Shown: positions 34,741 through 47,569 of the stretch, in pieces
Position numbering within the stretch: position 1 is the stretch's first letter
How the letters are laid out: each line of letters starts with the position of its first letter
Assembly (NCBI GenBank): GCA_011800805.1
Contig: MPNW01000063.1
Span: 19,838 to 83,837, forward strand
Reading direction: 5' to 3'
From: Hirudo medicinalis
Taxonomy: Eukaryota > Annelida > Clitellata > Hirudinida > Hirudinidae
DNA length: 64,000 bases
The notes under the pieces: model-generated
The model's database searches: none
Told to the model about the DNA's origin: nothing
Seen by the model: the letters and a program-made list of their open reading frames with translations, nothing else
Position numbers and translations under genes: made by a program

Positions 34741-34754
34741 GTCACCGTGGCAAC
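34741..34754 (+). promoter_or_regulatory. Perfect X-box consensus (RFX site)
   Basis: gtcaccgtggcaac matches GTNRCC-N(0-3)-RGYAAC at every position. It lies 268 bases before the start codon of the orphan candidate gene and just before a possible 5'UTR exon ending TAG|GTATGA at 34827. Confidence 0.4.
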
Positions 34755-35008
34755 CGGCTTGGACGCCAAAGAACCTCCAGAAGAGCACCAGGTGGAGTGG
34801 TTACCTGGATGAGACGCGCCTGGATAGGTATGACGCCAAAGGAGAAAGCAGATCATTAGTTCTATTTATTTTTTGTAATTATGCCATTCAAATAATGGCC
34901 GTACAGATTGTGTTTGATTAGTCTTCGCTTTCCATTAATTTTTCTAGAAAAGTATTACCCTGTTTAACAACAACAATAATAAAATATTCGTATTCCTCCG
35001 CGCTAGTA

Positions 35009-35937
35009 ATGTCGAGCTGCATGAAAAAGCCTGCAAGCTCAAGCAAGTTCTCTCAAAAGCGCGGCGATTACAGCCGGTCGTACATGTTCGATGTCGCCGG
35101 CCACCTCCGACGACGTCGTGCGGCCCTCAACGATCAAATGAGCAGCAGGTTTAAAAAGTTAAAATTCAAACTATAGAAACTTACACGGGACTCTTTTTAT
35201 TCCTACGTTTTCAATAAAAATAGACGCGCAACGAGGTGTATTTACAAATTACTCGCATCTATTGGCAAGGGACTTTCTACGGTCCCAGGCCCGAGGCAAG
35301 CCCCCATAGTTTCTTGTGAGGGAACGACTGGCAGGGTACCGAGGGGCGGTTGCAGTTGAGAGGTTTTCGACGAAGACAAGCACTTGAATTGTAGATGCTC
35401 AGATCGGGGTCGATCGTCCCCTGCGTACGATGTGAGGAAGAGGACAAGATGGGCGAATGGATGGATGAACGAGTTGAAACGACCTATCTTAGGATGCAAA
35501 ATCACAGCACTTGTATGCTCTCTGTACGAGTTCAAAAATTCTAAAGCTCTTAAAACAAATTTTAACTAAGGCAACTCGTTTGAATTTTAAGATCCCACGG
35601 AATCGAACGACACGAAAGACCGACCACAAAGACAAATTCCAAATCTAAGACGAACCGACCGCCAAGGAAGTCCAGCAAAGGTCAAGAACTGGAGACAGAG
35701 AAGGAGGCGACGACGGACCTTGGCGGCACGAATGAACCCGACGACCCTACGACGAGACCAAAATCACCTCGCCAATCAAACATCACTCGTATGCAGCAGA
35801 AAGATCACGAACTTTTCCAAACAACCAGAGTCACAGAGAACCAACGACGCCACCAACGAGGACGGCGACTGGATTTCGTTCCCTCCCTCCCCAACGATCG
35901 ACTCGGCAAGAATCACAAACAAAAAGAAAGAAAATGA
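35009..35937 (+). CDS. Orphan candidate gene, basic disordered protein
   Basis: Proposed exons 35009-35148 (donor CAG|GTTTAA, acceptor before it cgctag at 35006) and 35592-35937 (acceptor ttttaag) join in phase 2/1 to give 161 residues. The product is rich in Arg, Lys, Ser, Thr and Gln, with no membrane segment or known motif. Against it: the first exon also reads well in a second frame (NVELHEKACKLKQVLSKARR), and other frames of 35720-36399 also look protein-like. Gene model and even reading frame are therefore uncertain. The GC content stands out from flanking AT-rich DNA. It converges on CREB. Confidence 0.3.
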
Positions 35938-36412
35938 AAATTATGAAACAACCTCTGAAAATAAACAAGATCATAAGAGAAACTTAAAAATAAATATCAA
36001 GTCGTAAAGTGATTCGGAAAGCAACTTAAATAGGGGAAGGCCGAGACGGCTCGAACCGGGGTGCTGCCCGTCCCGTTCGAGCGGCATTTGCCGACGACGA
36101 ACACGGGACGGCGTCGAAGAGGTGCGGGCCGGGAAATAACCCCGGAGAGCTCGTCGCCAAACAATCCAACGACCTTCGAAAGGCAGACTCGGACGACGAA
36201 ATCTTACGAAGACCTCTTAAATAAACCTAAGACGGAACGACCGGAAATCGATGAAAGCGACCGGCCCACTCCCAAAAGGGCACCGCCCGTACGTGCGAGC
36301 TCGACCGAGACAAAACTCTGGAGACGCTGGCCGTCGGGACGACGCACGGCGAAGACGACGACGGTGATTCTGAGACGACAAACTACGAACGATCGGTAAC
36401 GGCGGCAGACGG
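35938..36412. other. GC-rich segment between orphan gene and CREB
   Basis: A plus-strand open frame over 36020-36396 includes SYEDLLNKPKTERPEIDE and looks coding-like, but I could not connect it to an exon by phase. It may equally be the CREB 3'UTR on the other strand. Confidence 0.3.
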
Positions 36413-39405
36413 CTAGCTGTGCATGTCCTTCTGACAGTAGAGTTCTTTGAGGGACTTGAGCTCCTCGATCAGCGTCTTGTTTTGATTCTCCAGCACCGCC
36501 ACCCTATTTTCCAGGCACCTGACGTACTCCTTCTTTTTCCTCCTGCACTCCTTAGCTGCCTCTCTGGCAATCAAAAAATGGAAGGATGGTTAGAGAGAGA
36601 GTTTCAACACGAGAAGGGCATCATCACAATTGCCATCTGAATTCTTGGGTTTAAAATGGAAGATTGCTTCGTCCGGACGTGCTAATGACATGCAGGTTGG
36701 GCAACACATTAAACATTTAGATGCATGGCAGAGGGGCTAGGTAGGCATCAAAAAATTTATTTTTACTAGAATTATTGGACTTATTGGTGTTATTCCAGTA
36801 CAGATTTACACGTAAAAGAACAAGCGACTTAAGAAGGATGAATTGGAAGAAAATCAAAAGCTTGCGCACGACTTTCAAGTTTGCGATGCAACAAATGAAA
36901 CAATATCCACAACTGAACTCAAACAATGTGTCTCAATTATGCAAAAATATTGCGTCACAATCACTCGTAAATGATACGTAAATATACATAAACGATGCAG
37001 GCACGATCAAGAAATGGCACGACAGACAGGTACAGACTTGTTTTTGAGTAGTCTCAGCTCCCTTTTCCGAGAAGCTTCTTCGATGGCGTCCTGTCCCCCA
37101 GAGAGGCCGACGGCACCGCCGGGTGTCACCACTAGCCCTTGTGGTAAAGAAACAAAGTTGGAGTTCAGCTGGTGAACTGTAGCAAAGAAAAGAAATTAGG
37201 TTGTTGATGATGATAGGTCATCATTTGGTAACAACCTCTTTAATGTTAATGCCACCTTCATCATCATCATCATCATCATCATCACATTCACGACCAATGT
37301 GAAATTGAGAAGTGATTAAAGCATTAACAGCAACTGCAACGTAATAAATTTCAAATGCCCTCGCATCCATCATCACCTTCCATCACCTCATCGAGCGGAT
37401 TGAAATAAGTCCGACCACGCACGTACAGCAATAACTCGCCCACTCGACCGTCTTTCCATTCCTCCACCCCTTAAGGACCACCCCTCAATTCCGTCGGAAA
37501 AACCGAAAAACAAAACTCCGGTCTGCCCGCACGTCCGTCGACCCTCCGCTCACCTGGAATATAAAACTGCCCGTCGTTTCCCTGGGTGGCGTACTGAATG
37601 ATAGTCTGCGCGTTGGAGGTCGAGTCGAGCGAATCTCTGTTCAGCTGGAAGTTGCTGCCGACGGAAGCCGCTGCGGAAACGGCGACAAGATTTAGACGCG
37701 GAAGGCGACGGCGTCGACGTCCCACGATTTCTATCGTCACTCGCACTGTTTAACGTGCTTATCACTAATATTTACATTACTGTTGCAGCTATCGATAGTC
37801 CGTTTTTTTTTAAATTAAAGTCGGAATGACAACCTATGGTGCCCTCTAACACGAGATTTGCGTGCGTAATCACTCGAGTCTCCACGAGTTGTTCGAAGAC
37901 GTGCACGAAAGCATTCAATTGAGCCAAAATTAAAAAGCAAAAAATTCAACTTTGTTATTAATAACCAAATTGATCGTGTCGCTTATTTGTTATTTTAATT
38001 AGTCACGCAAAATTAATTATAAAAATAATGATTATTGAATTTGAATGAAACAATGAAGCATGCTCAAAGAATTGATAACGATCATGAAAGCAACGAGGCC
38101 TTGTGCTTTGGTAATATTATGAGTAGCAATTCTGATGATGATGATGATGATGATGACGATGATGACGATAAGAAGAAAATGTAGAGTACCAATGACACCA
38201 TAATGATGACACCATCAATGACTTAACTCAAAATCATTGAGATGTTGATACAAAACATTATTATTATTACTATTATTGTTGTTATTATTACTTATTATTT
38301 TTATTATTATTGGTTGAGTCATTTTGAATGATTTATTGACAACTATGAGGTCAATTATCAAGGTCATGAGCAACAACAATCACAAGCAACTCACATATCT
38401 CGTTGTTCATCATGTCACCACCATCATCTAAGTTGTTGTTGTTGTTGTGATGGTGGATGTGGCTGTCGTGCTGGTTGAGTAGGTTTGTTGTCGTGTCGTC
38501 TGCCTCTCTTTTCACTTTGCTGGAGTAAAAGTAAACTTTGTTGTGTACATTCGAATAGTGAACACTGAAATTGGCTCGTGGGTGCATTACAAGCCAGTCA
38601 AGAATGTCATGACATGCAAAGTTTTCAATGTAAGATGCAAAATATAAAAAAATAACAAACAAAAAATTACAAAGATTACAAAGCACATTCCATCAAACAA
38701 TGTCATTGAACACATGTCATTAGAAATCACTTCTGCAGCATGAAGACGACAAAGTAACAAAAGGCAAGAGCTCCACCATCATTACAAAGGATGTGATAAA
38801 CCTCAAGACAGCAGACGACAGACCTGAGAAATATCCTCCTGATGGACTGCCTCTGGGGTTTCCCATCCTTGTCCACCGTCGTCAAGCCTGTGAACGCGCC
38901 TTCCTGGCTGAGACTAGAGAGCTGGAAAATAAACCCAGGATGGATGAATGGAAGAATGGGTCGATTGTGTGAAGATTATGGTATATTTGACGTTGAATAA
39001 ATAAATTTATAATGGAAATAAATATGTAATGGAAATTTTAAAACAACGTTTCTAGTCTTGTGAAATTTCTCAAAAGGAAATGCAAGTTTGTTGACGTCAC
39101 AGAAATTGATTTTAAACCTGCACCAAACACACCATCACAACAACCCAAAAGAGCTCCAAACAAATGAAAAGCATGTCCAAAAGAAACATAAACACCAAGA
39201 GAAATCTTTTAAAAAAAAAACGTGTAATGAGAAAGAGTAAGAGAAACAAAAAATAAAAAAAAGATCCATACAATAGTATCCATACATAGTGGCAAACCTT
39301 GAATAGTTTTCCCTGTTGTATAAGCGTTACGGGGGACATTTTGTCTAACGAATTTCCGATCTTGATGATGCTCGGACTTGTGACAATGGTCTTGGGTTCG
39401 GTCAT
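36413..39405 (-). CDS. CREB: CREB/ATF1/CREM-type bZIP transcription factor (6 exons)
   Basis: Exons on the minus strand: 39405-39298, 38921-38824, 38519-38395, 37670-37554, 37176-37038, 36563-36413. All phases agree, giving 245 residues. The last exon is an almost vertebrate-like CREB bZIP: basic region AAKECRRKKKEYVRC, then zipper LENRVAVLENQNKTLIEELK and the end KELYC. Exon 5 carries the RKRELRLLKN lead-in. Exon 4 has the Q-rich-domain end TIIQYATQGNDGQ. Exon 2 holds a diverged kinase-inducible core QRQSIRRIF. Binds CRE sites (TGACGTCA) in the nucleus as a dimer. The Met start follows an acceptor-like tttag, so a 5'UTR intron is likely. The first Q-rich domain is nearly absent compared with the human protein (341 residues). 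Confidence 0.9.
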
Positions 39406-40987
39406 CGCGAATCTAAAAGGAAACTCTGTCATTTAAGTGCCGTGGTCAATGCTTAGCCATCGCATGCCGGCCATTCGTTGATGGTGAATCATCGTTAGTC
39501 AGCTGAATTGCGATATACTTTTAACTGCCCCTAAGTTTTTAGAATTTCATCAAAATCATCGGCTAACAAACCCCCGCCATGGCTAGATTCCTAGAGTGCG
39601 CAGAAATTACCAACGTACGTAAAATACCAAAGCTCATTACATAATATGTTTATATTGCGAGTGATTTCAATGCTCAAACGTCATTATTAAATCAGAGAGT
39701 GGATATCAAAAATTATTTATCGAGGTTACTGAAAAATATCGGTCATTACTACGTGTTGTATTACGTAGATAGGGGGTCCCGACTCTTCTGATTACGTCAA
39801 CGCATCCTTTTTGACGAATTTTCACCAAAAAGTCAGCAGATTTATTCCAAATTCGAATCGACAGACAACGGATATATTAACTTTTAAAAATAATTTAAGA
39901 AATATGCAAAAAACGTTGAGCAAAAGTCCAAAACAACACAAGTATGAGATGACTTAATATGTCGAAAGCAAAGACCAAAATTGTGTCGGTTATTTTTAGT
40001 CAATTTGCTCAAACATTTATCCAGTAACAACGGTCGATCTAACAAATCAAAATATAACTAAATTAAAATTTATACCATTAATATACACGGAGAATTTCGT
40101 GATAAGCCTTTAAAGTCGAAATTGTTATTCGCAATAAGTTAGAAAATTTCAAAATTAACAGTTATTTCAAAGATGGACCTTACACTAAATTAATTACTGG
40201 AACACTTTAAGAATCATTGCGGACTATAATTAAATAGATTTATGTTTTCTTTTGGCACTATCAACGACGGTAAGAAATAAAAGCCTACCGTGCTACTGAA
40301 ATATTAAAAAACAGCAGACAATTTTGAAGATGTTCCATGTAAGTTCTAAGCTCAAAAATTAAGTTTATAACCATTTTATTATAATTTTGGTACAAATTAT
40401 CAAGTCGGTATAGTTGTGGTAACATAAAAGTAGTATCTCTTAAGTATGACGGACTTTATAATTTAATAACATAAAAAAACACATCATCCTGCCAAATTTG
40501 TAAGAAAGTAATTAAGGCATTACGTAGAACGTTTCCATTGGGAATTTGACAATAAAACAAAGCATTTTATATGCAAATGAGATTACAAACTTGGGTTTTT
40601 CATTCCATCAAATCCTTGCGCTGCAAAATCAAGTGTCTATTTGATATTTTTGTAAAATTTGTGAATAACATTACTTAAAATTACATTTAAATATTATTGT
40701 CCTACTTTGATTTCCTAAAAGCCACATATTGTATATTCGCAATTCAAAATTTCAAAATGCGCTTCAAGTTCCTAACCAGAGATAATCTTAAATAAATAAT
40801 TTTTGCGACAAAAATATTTGCAATCAAAATTGCAATGTACAAATTTTATAACAATTAAAAACCAATTACGTTCTTTTACCTAATATGACATAACCAATAG
40901 AATACAATAGTATGAAAGCACGTTCTCCCAGCGCGTGCAATTGGTGTGTACTTGGGACTTACGTATAGAGGTCCTATTTCAGCGAAG
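39406..40987. other. Shared upstream region of CREB and HPRT
   Basis: AT-rich, with no coding exon seen. Must contain both promoters. Slightly GC-richer just before the HPRT start (cgcgtgcaattggtgtgtac at 40931). No TATA box or CRE recognised. Confidence 0.5.
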
Positions 40988-42258
40988 ATGAATTCGGTTA
41001 TTAAGGTGAGGAGAATTTGGAGATTGCATCTTTGTCGTTTGCAGTTTATTTTGTATTTTAGTTCCTTTTAATTTATGTTGGTTTTAAGTTTTATTTCTTA
41101 TGCGGAAGCTTACTTGAAATTAAATTGATTTACTTAGTAGTGACTAGTGCAATTGAGATGATTTCGCTTAAATATGCAGGCTAGGAACTATTTTTCTTTA
41201 TTTCTTTGATTTTTTTTTTGTGGATTTTTGCTAAATCGTAATTAGAAAACATTAGAAAAGTTGGTTCCAATAAAATCAATTTTAATTTAATTAACATCAA
41301 TGAGATAAAGGTGGCTGGAATTTTAATCTCAACTTCTCATGCTTGAATAATTTTTGCTTTCAATGAAGTAGTAATCTATTCTTAATAAATTATTGGGATA
41401 CAAGGCGATTTCATTTAAAAGCTCGACGAAGAATACAAGGGATATGCTCCAAATCTGTTCAGCCTCCCAAATCATTATGAAAGATGTGTGAGCTCCGTTC
41501 TCATTCCTTATGGGTTTATTAAGGACAGGTAACTTATTTTATGATTTGATTTGATATTTCTTTGTTACTTCTTTGCATTTTGAACTTGAAAATCCAGATA
41601 TTTAATTCTCATAATCTGCTACCACATGGTACCATCTTGTATTGTTAAAATATTTACTTTCAACAAAACTCTCTCAAAAGACATGAATATAACTTCTTGC
41701 CCATCTGTTCGAGAGATTGATGTCAATTACGTCCGGCCCGATAAGCTCGTCTGACCCGTGTCGAATAACTTACGAACAATTAGCATAAATTATCTTAATC
41801 AGGGTCGAGAAGTTGGCAGAGGAGATTTCGGAAATCTACGCCAAGGAGGAGTTCCTGGTGTGCGTGTGCGTCCTCAAGGGAGCCTTCCGGTTCTACTGCG
41901 ACCTCGTCCAACATCTGAAGAATGCCATCAGGCATGCCGACAGGCCAACCATTCTCGACTTTGAGTTCATCCAGCTCAGCAGCTATAGGGTAATTTGGCG
42001 ATGAATATTCATGAAACTGATGGTTGTCGAAAGGTCGATTAGGCCGATGAGTGTTATGTTGGTTGATAATGAAGGAAAAAATAAAATTAAATGAGTGGGC
42101 TGATGGATGCTAATTTATGATAATGAGATGAGTAGCCACTTGATTGGTGGTGGTTAATTTGATGGTTCAGGATATTAAATCTTTATGTTAATGAACCAAA
42201 TGTCAACTAGCGACTTTCTTTGAACAGGCTCGAGTTACGTTGAGTACAAACTGTACAG

Positions 42259-42299
<41 letters not shown>

Positions 42300-43737
42300 G
42301 CTACAATACATAATTATGATAAATATTTTAAATATTCGTTATTTATATTCTCTATTTGATAACTTTAAAATGTCGACCAATCATTTGTAATGGATAATTT
42401 TTAAAACGTCATCCAATCAGAATGACGAAAACACTGGAACCGTGAACTTCCTCTCCGCCAAATCCATCTTCAAGAACTTCGCCGGGAAAGTGAGTCGAGT
42501 TCTTTTGAATAAATTATCATAATTGGGTGTTTAATAATAATTTATGTCAAACATCCAATTGGACGTTGAATGTGCATTTAATTTCAGATAGTTTCAGATA
42601 AATAGTTTAAAATAAATACATTAGTTTATCAATTCATCGGCCATCGTTTCTTAAATTTAATTTTTTTTAAATTTTACTCTCAGAATGTGTTGATCATCGA
42701 AGACATCGTGGAGTCCGGGGCGACCATGCTGCAGCTCATCGATGCCCTCGATGAATACAAGTGCAAATCCATCAAGTCCGTCAGGTGGGCAGCGAGACGA
42801 CGACGATGATACTGATGGTGATGGTGATGATGATGATGATGATGATTCTAATGGTGACGATGATAATATCAATGATGTTAAATGGGTTAGAATTCTAGGT
42901 TATTACTTTGCTCGTTTGTCGTCCATGGTGTGTTCTGTGTTCTGTTAACGTGCGTGTGGTCGGATCGATGATTGACTGCCGCACACATCCATCTCTGCCC
43001 ATCTGTCAATTTCGACATTTCAATTCTTCCGTTGCAGCCTCCTCATCAAAAGCAAGAAGTCGACGAGCGCGTACAAGCCGGACTGTGAGTTTTGACTTCT
43101 TTCATGGTATGACGTCGCCAATGTCACAGTAATAATGATAATGATATTGCTGATATCATAATGATAATGATAGTGGTATTGTTGATGTCATGGTAATAAT
43201 GATAATATTCATTGGACATTGGCCTGCTGCACGATGGAAGTTATATTTAATGTATAACAACAACAACAACAACAATAATAATAATTATAATACTAATAAT
43301 AAGGTTTGAATTATTTATTTGAATTATTTTTTATCCAATCAAGTCGTGGGCTTCGACGTCCCTGACAGGTTCGTCATAGGTTACGGCTTGGATTACAACG
43401 AGGTCTTCAGGGACATGGATGTGAGTGCACGGTTTCTATTTGAGTTTACTTATATTTTGATTGATTTCTCGATTTGTTTGTTTATTGATTCTTAGATATC
43501 AGTGCTAATTTTTTTTTAAATTATTGATTTTTATAACAAATCGTGACCGAGTCGAGAGGGAATCGATCCGTAGCTTTTAACGTATCCATATCTTGTTGTA
43601 TTATGTTACACGTGTTGTGTTGTGATTGTTGTCAATGTAATTAATTCACATTTGTGCTTTATTTATCACCGACACAGCACATTTGCGAGATAAGCAAGGA
43701 AGGTTTGGACAAGTACAGAGTGAAGGAGGCAAACTAA
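40988..43737 (+). CDS. HPRT1: Hypoxanthine-guanine phosphoribosyltransferase (8 exons)
   Basis: Purine salvage enzyme: joins hypoxanthine or guanine to PRPP in the cytosol. Exons 40988-41005, 41422-41528, 41803-41989, 42421-42489, 42684-42784, 43038-43084, 43344-43420, 43678-43737, all in phase, 221 residues (human 218). The N-terminus [10 protein letters not shown], loop [12 protein letters not shown] and C-terminal [20 protein letters not shown] are classic. The PRPP-binding motif reads [14 protein letters not shown]. The two acidic residues Glu133 and Asp134 are kept, but the usual DTGKT is ESGAT, so residue 137, the catalytic Asp, is Glu. The Lys equivalent to Lys165 is kept (LLIKSKK). 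The start MNSVIK sits directly at the exon 1 donor AAG|GTGAGG. Confidence 0.93.
42249..42298 (+). repeat. (AAT)n microsatellite in HPRT intron 3
   Basis: About 14 AAT/ATA units. A GAT run also follows exon 5 at 42805-42870. Confidence 0.85.
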
Positions 43738-44415
43738 GTATAATCTCTCCCTTCAAAAGCAACCGGCAGGATTCCCCACGTTCGATTATCTCTCCTGTCT
43801 TCACGATCGTTTCGAGCAACTACTAATGCCAATAGAAGATTTTCTCTTTTTTCTTCGTCTTGGATATGTTTTCCTGTGTTTGTAAAATTTATCGAGTGTG
43901 TTCGATGTCTGTGTTTATAATGAAATCTGCAGGATTATCGATTATGGTGTTGATACTTTAGGCAATTCGAATTGAAAACTGCTCGAGTTTAGTTCTTTGG
44001 CATCGATTGGTTTGTTCACGATAGATTCGTCGATTGTTTGTTCGCAATGAACTTGTTCAAGCCTTTTCAGTCAAATAAGCGGCTGTCTTAACTCTTGGCG
44101 TGCTCCTGTTCAATACCTTGTGAAATCATTTTGCATGAAGCTATCTCAGCTAATCTTTTATTTATGTGGTGAGATTTGAAAAGATGTGATTTCCTTTTTA
44201 AAGCGTTATTTTCAGCTAACGTCGGCTACCGAACATTGCAGGGCGATGCACTCGCAAAACACTTAAAAGTTTATTGAAGAAACTATCAAAGTCGAAGGTT
44301 TGAAATCAGCAGTAAACGAAGAATTAATTTGACGACAAGAAATACATTTTCGATAAGCAGCAGTTTTGTGCAAAACACTGAAAAATATGGAAGACCGATA
44401 TGGACCGGGTGAGAA
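43738..44415. other. Convergent 3' region of HPRT and DAW1
   Basis: No coding exon. Minus-strand AATAAA at 44270-44275, 141 bases after the DAW1 stop, is a likely DAW1 polyadenylation signal. I see no canonical AATAAA for HPRT here. Confidence 0.5.
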
Positions 44416-45455
44416 TCAGGACATGAGTTTCCAAATCCTGCATGTGTTGTCCTTGGAGCCTAAAAATATTTACGTTTAAGAAACAAATGTCTAAACATTT
44501 ATAATTTTTACAATAATTGTTTAGTTTTAGCCCAGCTGCTGGATCCTATTTTTTGATGGTCTATAAATGTTGCCACTGACCTGTAATGATAGTGTTTCCC
44601 TCATAGTTGAAGGCACAGCTGAAAATGTCGTCAGTGTGTCCTTCGAGGACCTGCCTGCAAGCACCTGTGTCGGGGTCCCAGACCCTGGCCGTTGTGTCCG
44701 TGCTGACCGTGAGGATCTTCGTGCCTTGTGGGTTGAAGCAAATCTGGGGGATGGGTGGATGGTGGATGAAAGAGTAAATTTGTCAGGAGTGAGGATGACA
44801 ATGAATTCAACGATAAATACAAAAATGTTTGGGTGACATGATAATTGTCATTGGTCACAATGCTTCTCTATTTTGAGTCTTTGACTGTCAGCTGCAGACC
44901 ATGAAGCTACATCAATAAGCATTAATAAATCTTGGAACCTTTGACACTTCATTCTCGTGTCCTTCGAGAATCGAGATTGGCTGTTGAGTCAGGGCGTTGT
45001 AGACACGCCCTGTGCCATCCAGAGAGGCGGAGACGAGGTACTGCCCTGTGAAGTCAAATCCTACATCAAGTACCTGATCCTTGTGGTGCATCAGAGTCCC
45101 AATGCATGAGCCTGCCCAAGAATTAATTAACATGACACAATCGCTGACTTCAAAGGATGAATAAATATGAAAACTAATATATGAAAATATATTTTGGAAG
45201 TCCCAAAATGAGCCATGAAAATAATTAGTTTATCCAAAGCAGCGACCGCTTCCGGCATCCCAGAGTTTGACAGTGTTGTCCATCGAGCCCGTGGCCACGA
45301 GGGAGCAGTCCCAGTTAAACTGGGCGTTGCTTATTTCTGCCTTGTGTCCAATCAGGGTATGGATACGTCTGATGAATAATTGAAACGGTTGATTTTGTCA
45401 TTTATCTGAACATAGTTTCTAAAAATTACTTTTAATCATAAGTCTATTTCCATTA

Positions 45456-45489
<34 letters not shown>

Positions 45490-47529
45490 CTCAATGAGTA
45501 AAATAAACAAAGATGTCATCGATGATTGTCCGCATCCGTACGACATCGTAAATAGGTCCATGAAGTGACTAATTCGAACCGATCGACATTAAAACATTAG
45601 CGTTGATAAGCTGATAAAAATCATAATGAGCAGTGAGTCATTTACTTCCCAGTGTTGACATCCCATATGCAGACGGTGTGGTCGAAAGAGCTGGTGATGA
45701 CTCGAGACCCACAGGTATTGAAGGAGAGGGTAATGATCTCTTTGGTGTGGCCCTGGTTGTCCAAGGACAGACGACAGAGTTAATTCACAACTAATTCTAA
45801 TTAGTTCACAGAATGTATTATTACAGGTTAGAACTGTTTATGATGGAACTATAGAAATAGAATTTTAATATATTATATTATGATTCATTAATCACATTTG
45901 TAGTGAAATTATTTAATTTTCATAATTAATTCTGTCATTACTATCATTTAATAAATTTTAGATTTTAAAATTATTTAATTTTATTAACATTAAAAAGAAT
46001 TTATTCAAGATTCCTAACCAGGAGCTGGCAGATTTCAACTCCCGTTTCGAGGTCCCATATTTTTGCCGACTTGTCGAGGCTGCCCGTGGCCAGGCTGGTG
46101 CTCTGAGGGTTGAATGCCACGGAGGTCTACGGAAGATTTATACGTATCGTTTCATTAGCGTAACGAGCGTAATCAACATACCGTATTATTCGTTTCATCA
46201 ATGCAATGAGCAATTGATTTCTAAACAGAAAATATTTACTGTACCTATTATGCTCAGTAATTGTGCTATTACTGCTAACTTATTACTGTACATTAGTTTT
46301 CATAATGTATGATTAACTGCTACTCACAATTCCACCTTCGTGACCTCTCATGGTGTAATAGCATTTTCCGGACTGCGAGTTCCACAACTTGCACGTCTTG
46401 TCGAACGAGCCGGTAACTATCTTGTCTCTGTAAAATGACCGAAGCTTTGCAATCAAGGATGTCCTGATGTCAAACTCATTCGAGGTTTTCAATAAATTTG
46501 GCAATTATGCTAAACAAGCATGGATTTTATTTAAGTGATGAATCGTACATCACATTTTGCATCGTGCCGCTGTCGATTGATAACATTCGAGCAAAGTATA
46601 AAAATGGCCATTTACCCAAAAGGGTTGTTGAAAGCAATGGCATAGACAATATCCTTGTGGCCCTCCAAACTCAGCAGTTCTTCACCAGTGTCCGTGGCCC
46701 AGACTTTGCAAGTTCGGTCGTAACTGCCAGTTATGAAGCTGCACAACAGTCACCGAATACATCATCATCATCAATAAAAAACCCAGAAGCCTGTTGTCTA
46801 ATTTGTAATTTGTGGAGCAATATCAGTGCCTTTACTTACTTGGAACCAGATTTGTTGAAAGCGAGATTGGTCAGGGGTAAAATATGGGCTCTCAGTATCT
46901 GAATTAATATATAGATGTTTCAAAAACTGTTATCTGAAAACGTATTTATTATTTGTTATAAAATTGATATTAAAAAAAAACTAATGGCAAGTTATCATAA
47001 TAAGATCGAATGAGTGAATGATTGAACTATGAAGGTTCAAGGTCTTCAACCTTGAAAAGTCTGAATTTTTGATTTTCTGGCTGCACAAGTTTCTCTTGCA
47101 ACTCTGAGGTTTAGGAATATTAAAAAAAAATTGGCTTAAAATTAGTAATTAGTAAATGCTGTCAAACGGAATAATGACCATACTTTTGATAAGTTGCTTA
47201 ACTTGGTCATGCTTAGATTTCGTAATGAGAATTTCTTTTTGTGCGATTTCTTTAACGACCTCGTCGACGTCAGTACTTTAAATCAATTGAAATTCAAAAT
47301 ATAGTTAAACTTTAATAAGTAACTGTTGTTTTGTTAAATATAAAACGAGAATTCATACTCTGGTCTGAGATCAAGTAAGTCAATAGATTTTGTCTTCAGT
47401 AAACCGCCTTGTTCGTATTCCAAAATAATTCCTAAAATTTTAACTTATTAAATATATGCTTCATAAAACAGAAATCCAACTATTTATACCTGGGGGATAA
47501 TAACGCAAAAGAAATCTCTTAAGTTTCAT
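44416..47529 (-). CDS. DAW1: Dynein assembly factor with WD repeats 1 (ODA16), 13 exons
   Basis: Cargo adaptor that carries outer-arm dynein to cilia with the IFT-B complex. Exons on the minus strand: 47529-47490, 47431-47359, 47275-47184, 47103-47051, 46898-46840, 46738-46616, 46427-46328, 46126-46019, 45752-45646, 45368-45247, 45111-44939, 44743-44581, 44459-44416. They join in phase to 418 residues (human 415). The N-terminus [14 protein letters not shown] and [11 protein letters not shown] is diagnostic. Eight WD repeats follow, with units such as [39 protein letters not shown] and the final [10 protein letters not shown]. The exon 10 donor GCG|GTCGCT is weak but required by phase. A possible X-box is 27 bases upstream of the ATG. 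Confidence 0.95.
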
Positions 47530-47555
47530 TTTTGAACAAGTAACCTAGCGTTTCG

Positions 47556-47569
47556 GTTGCCATAAGAAC
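47556..47569 (-). promoter_or_regulatory. DAW1: Candidate X-box upstream of DAW1
   Basis: gttgccataagaac has a perfect first half-site GTTGCC and a second half with two mismatches to RGYAAC, 27 bases before the start codon. Cilia genes of this class are known RFX targets, which makes the position suggestive. Confidence 0.3.
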
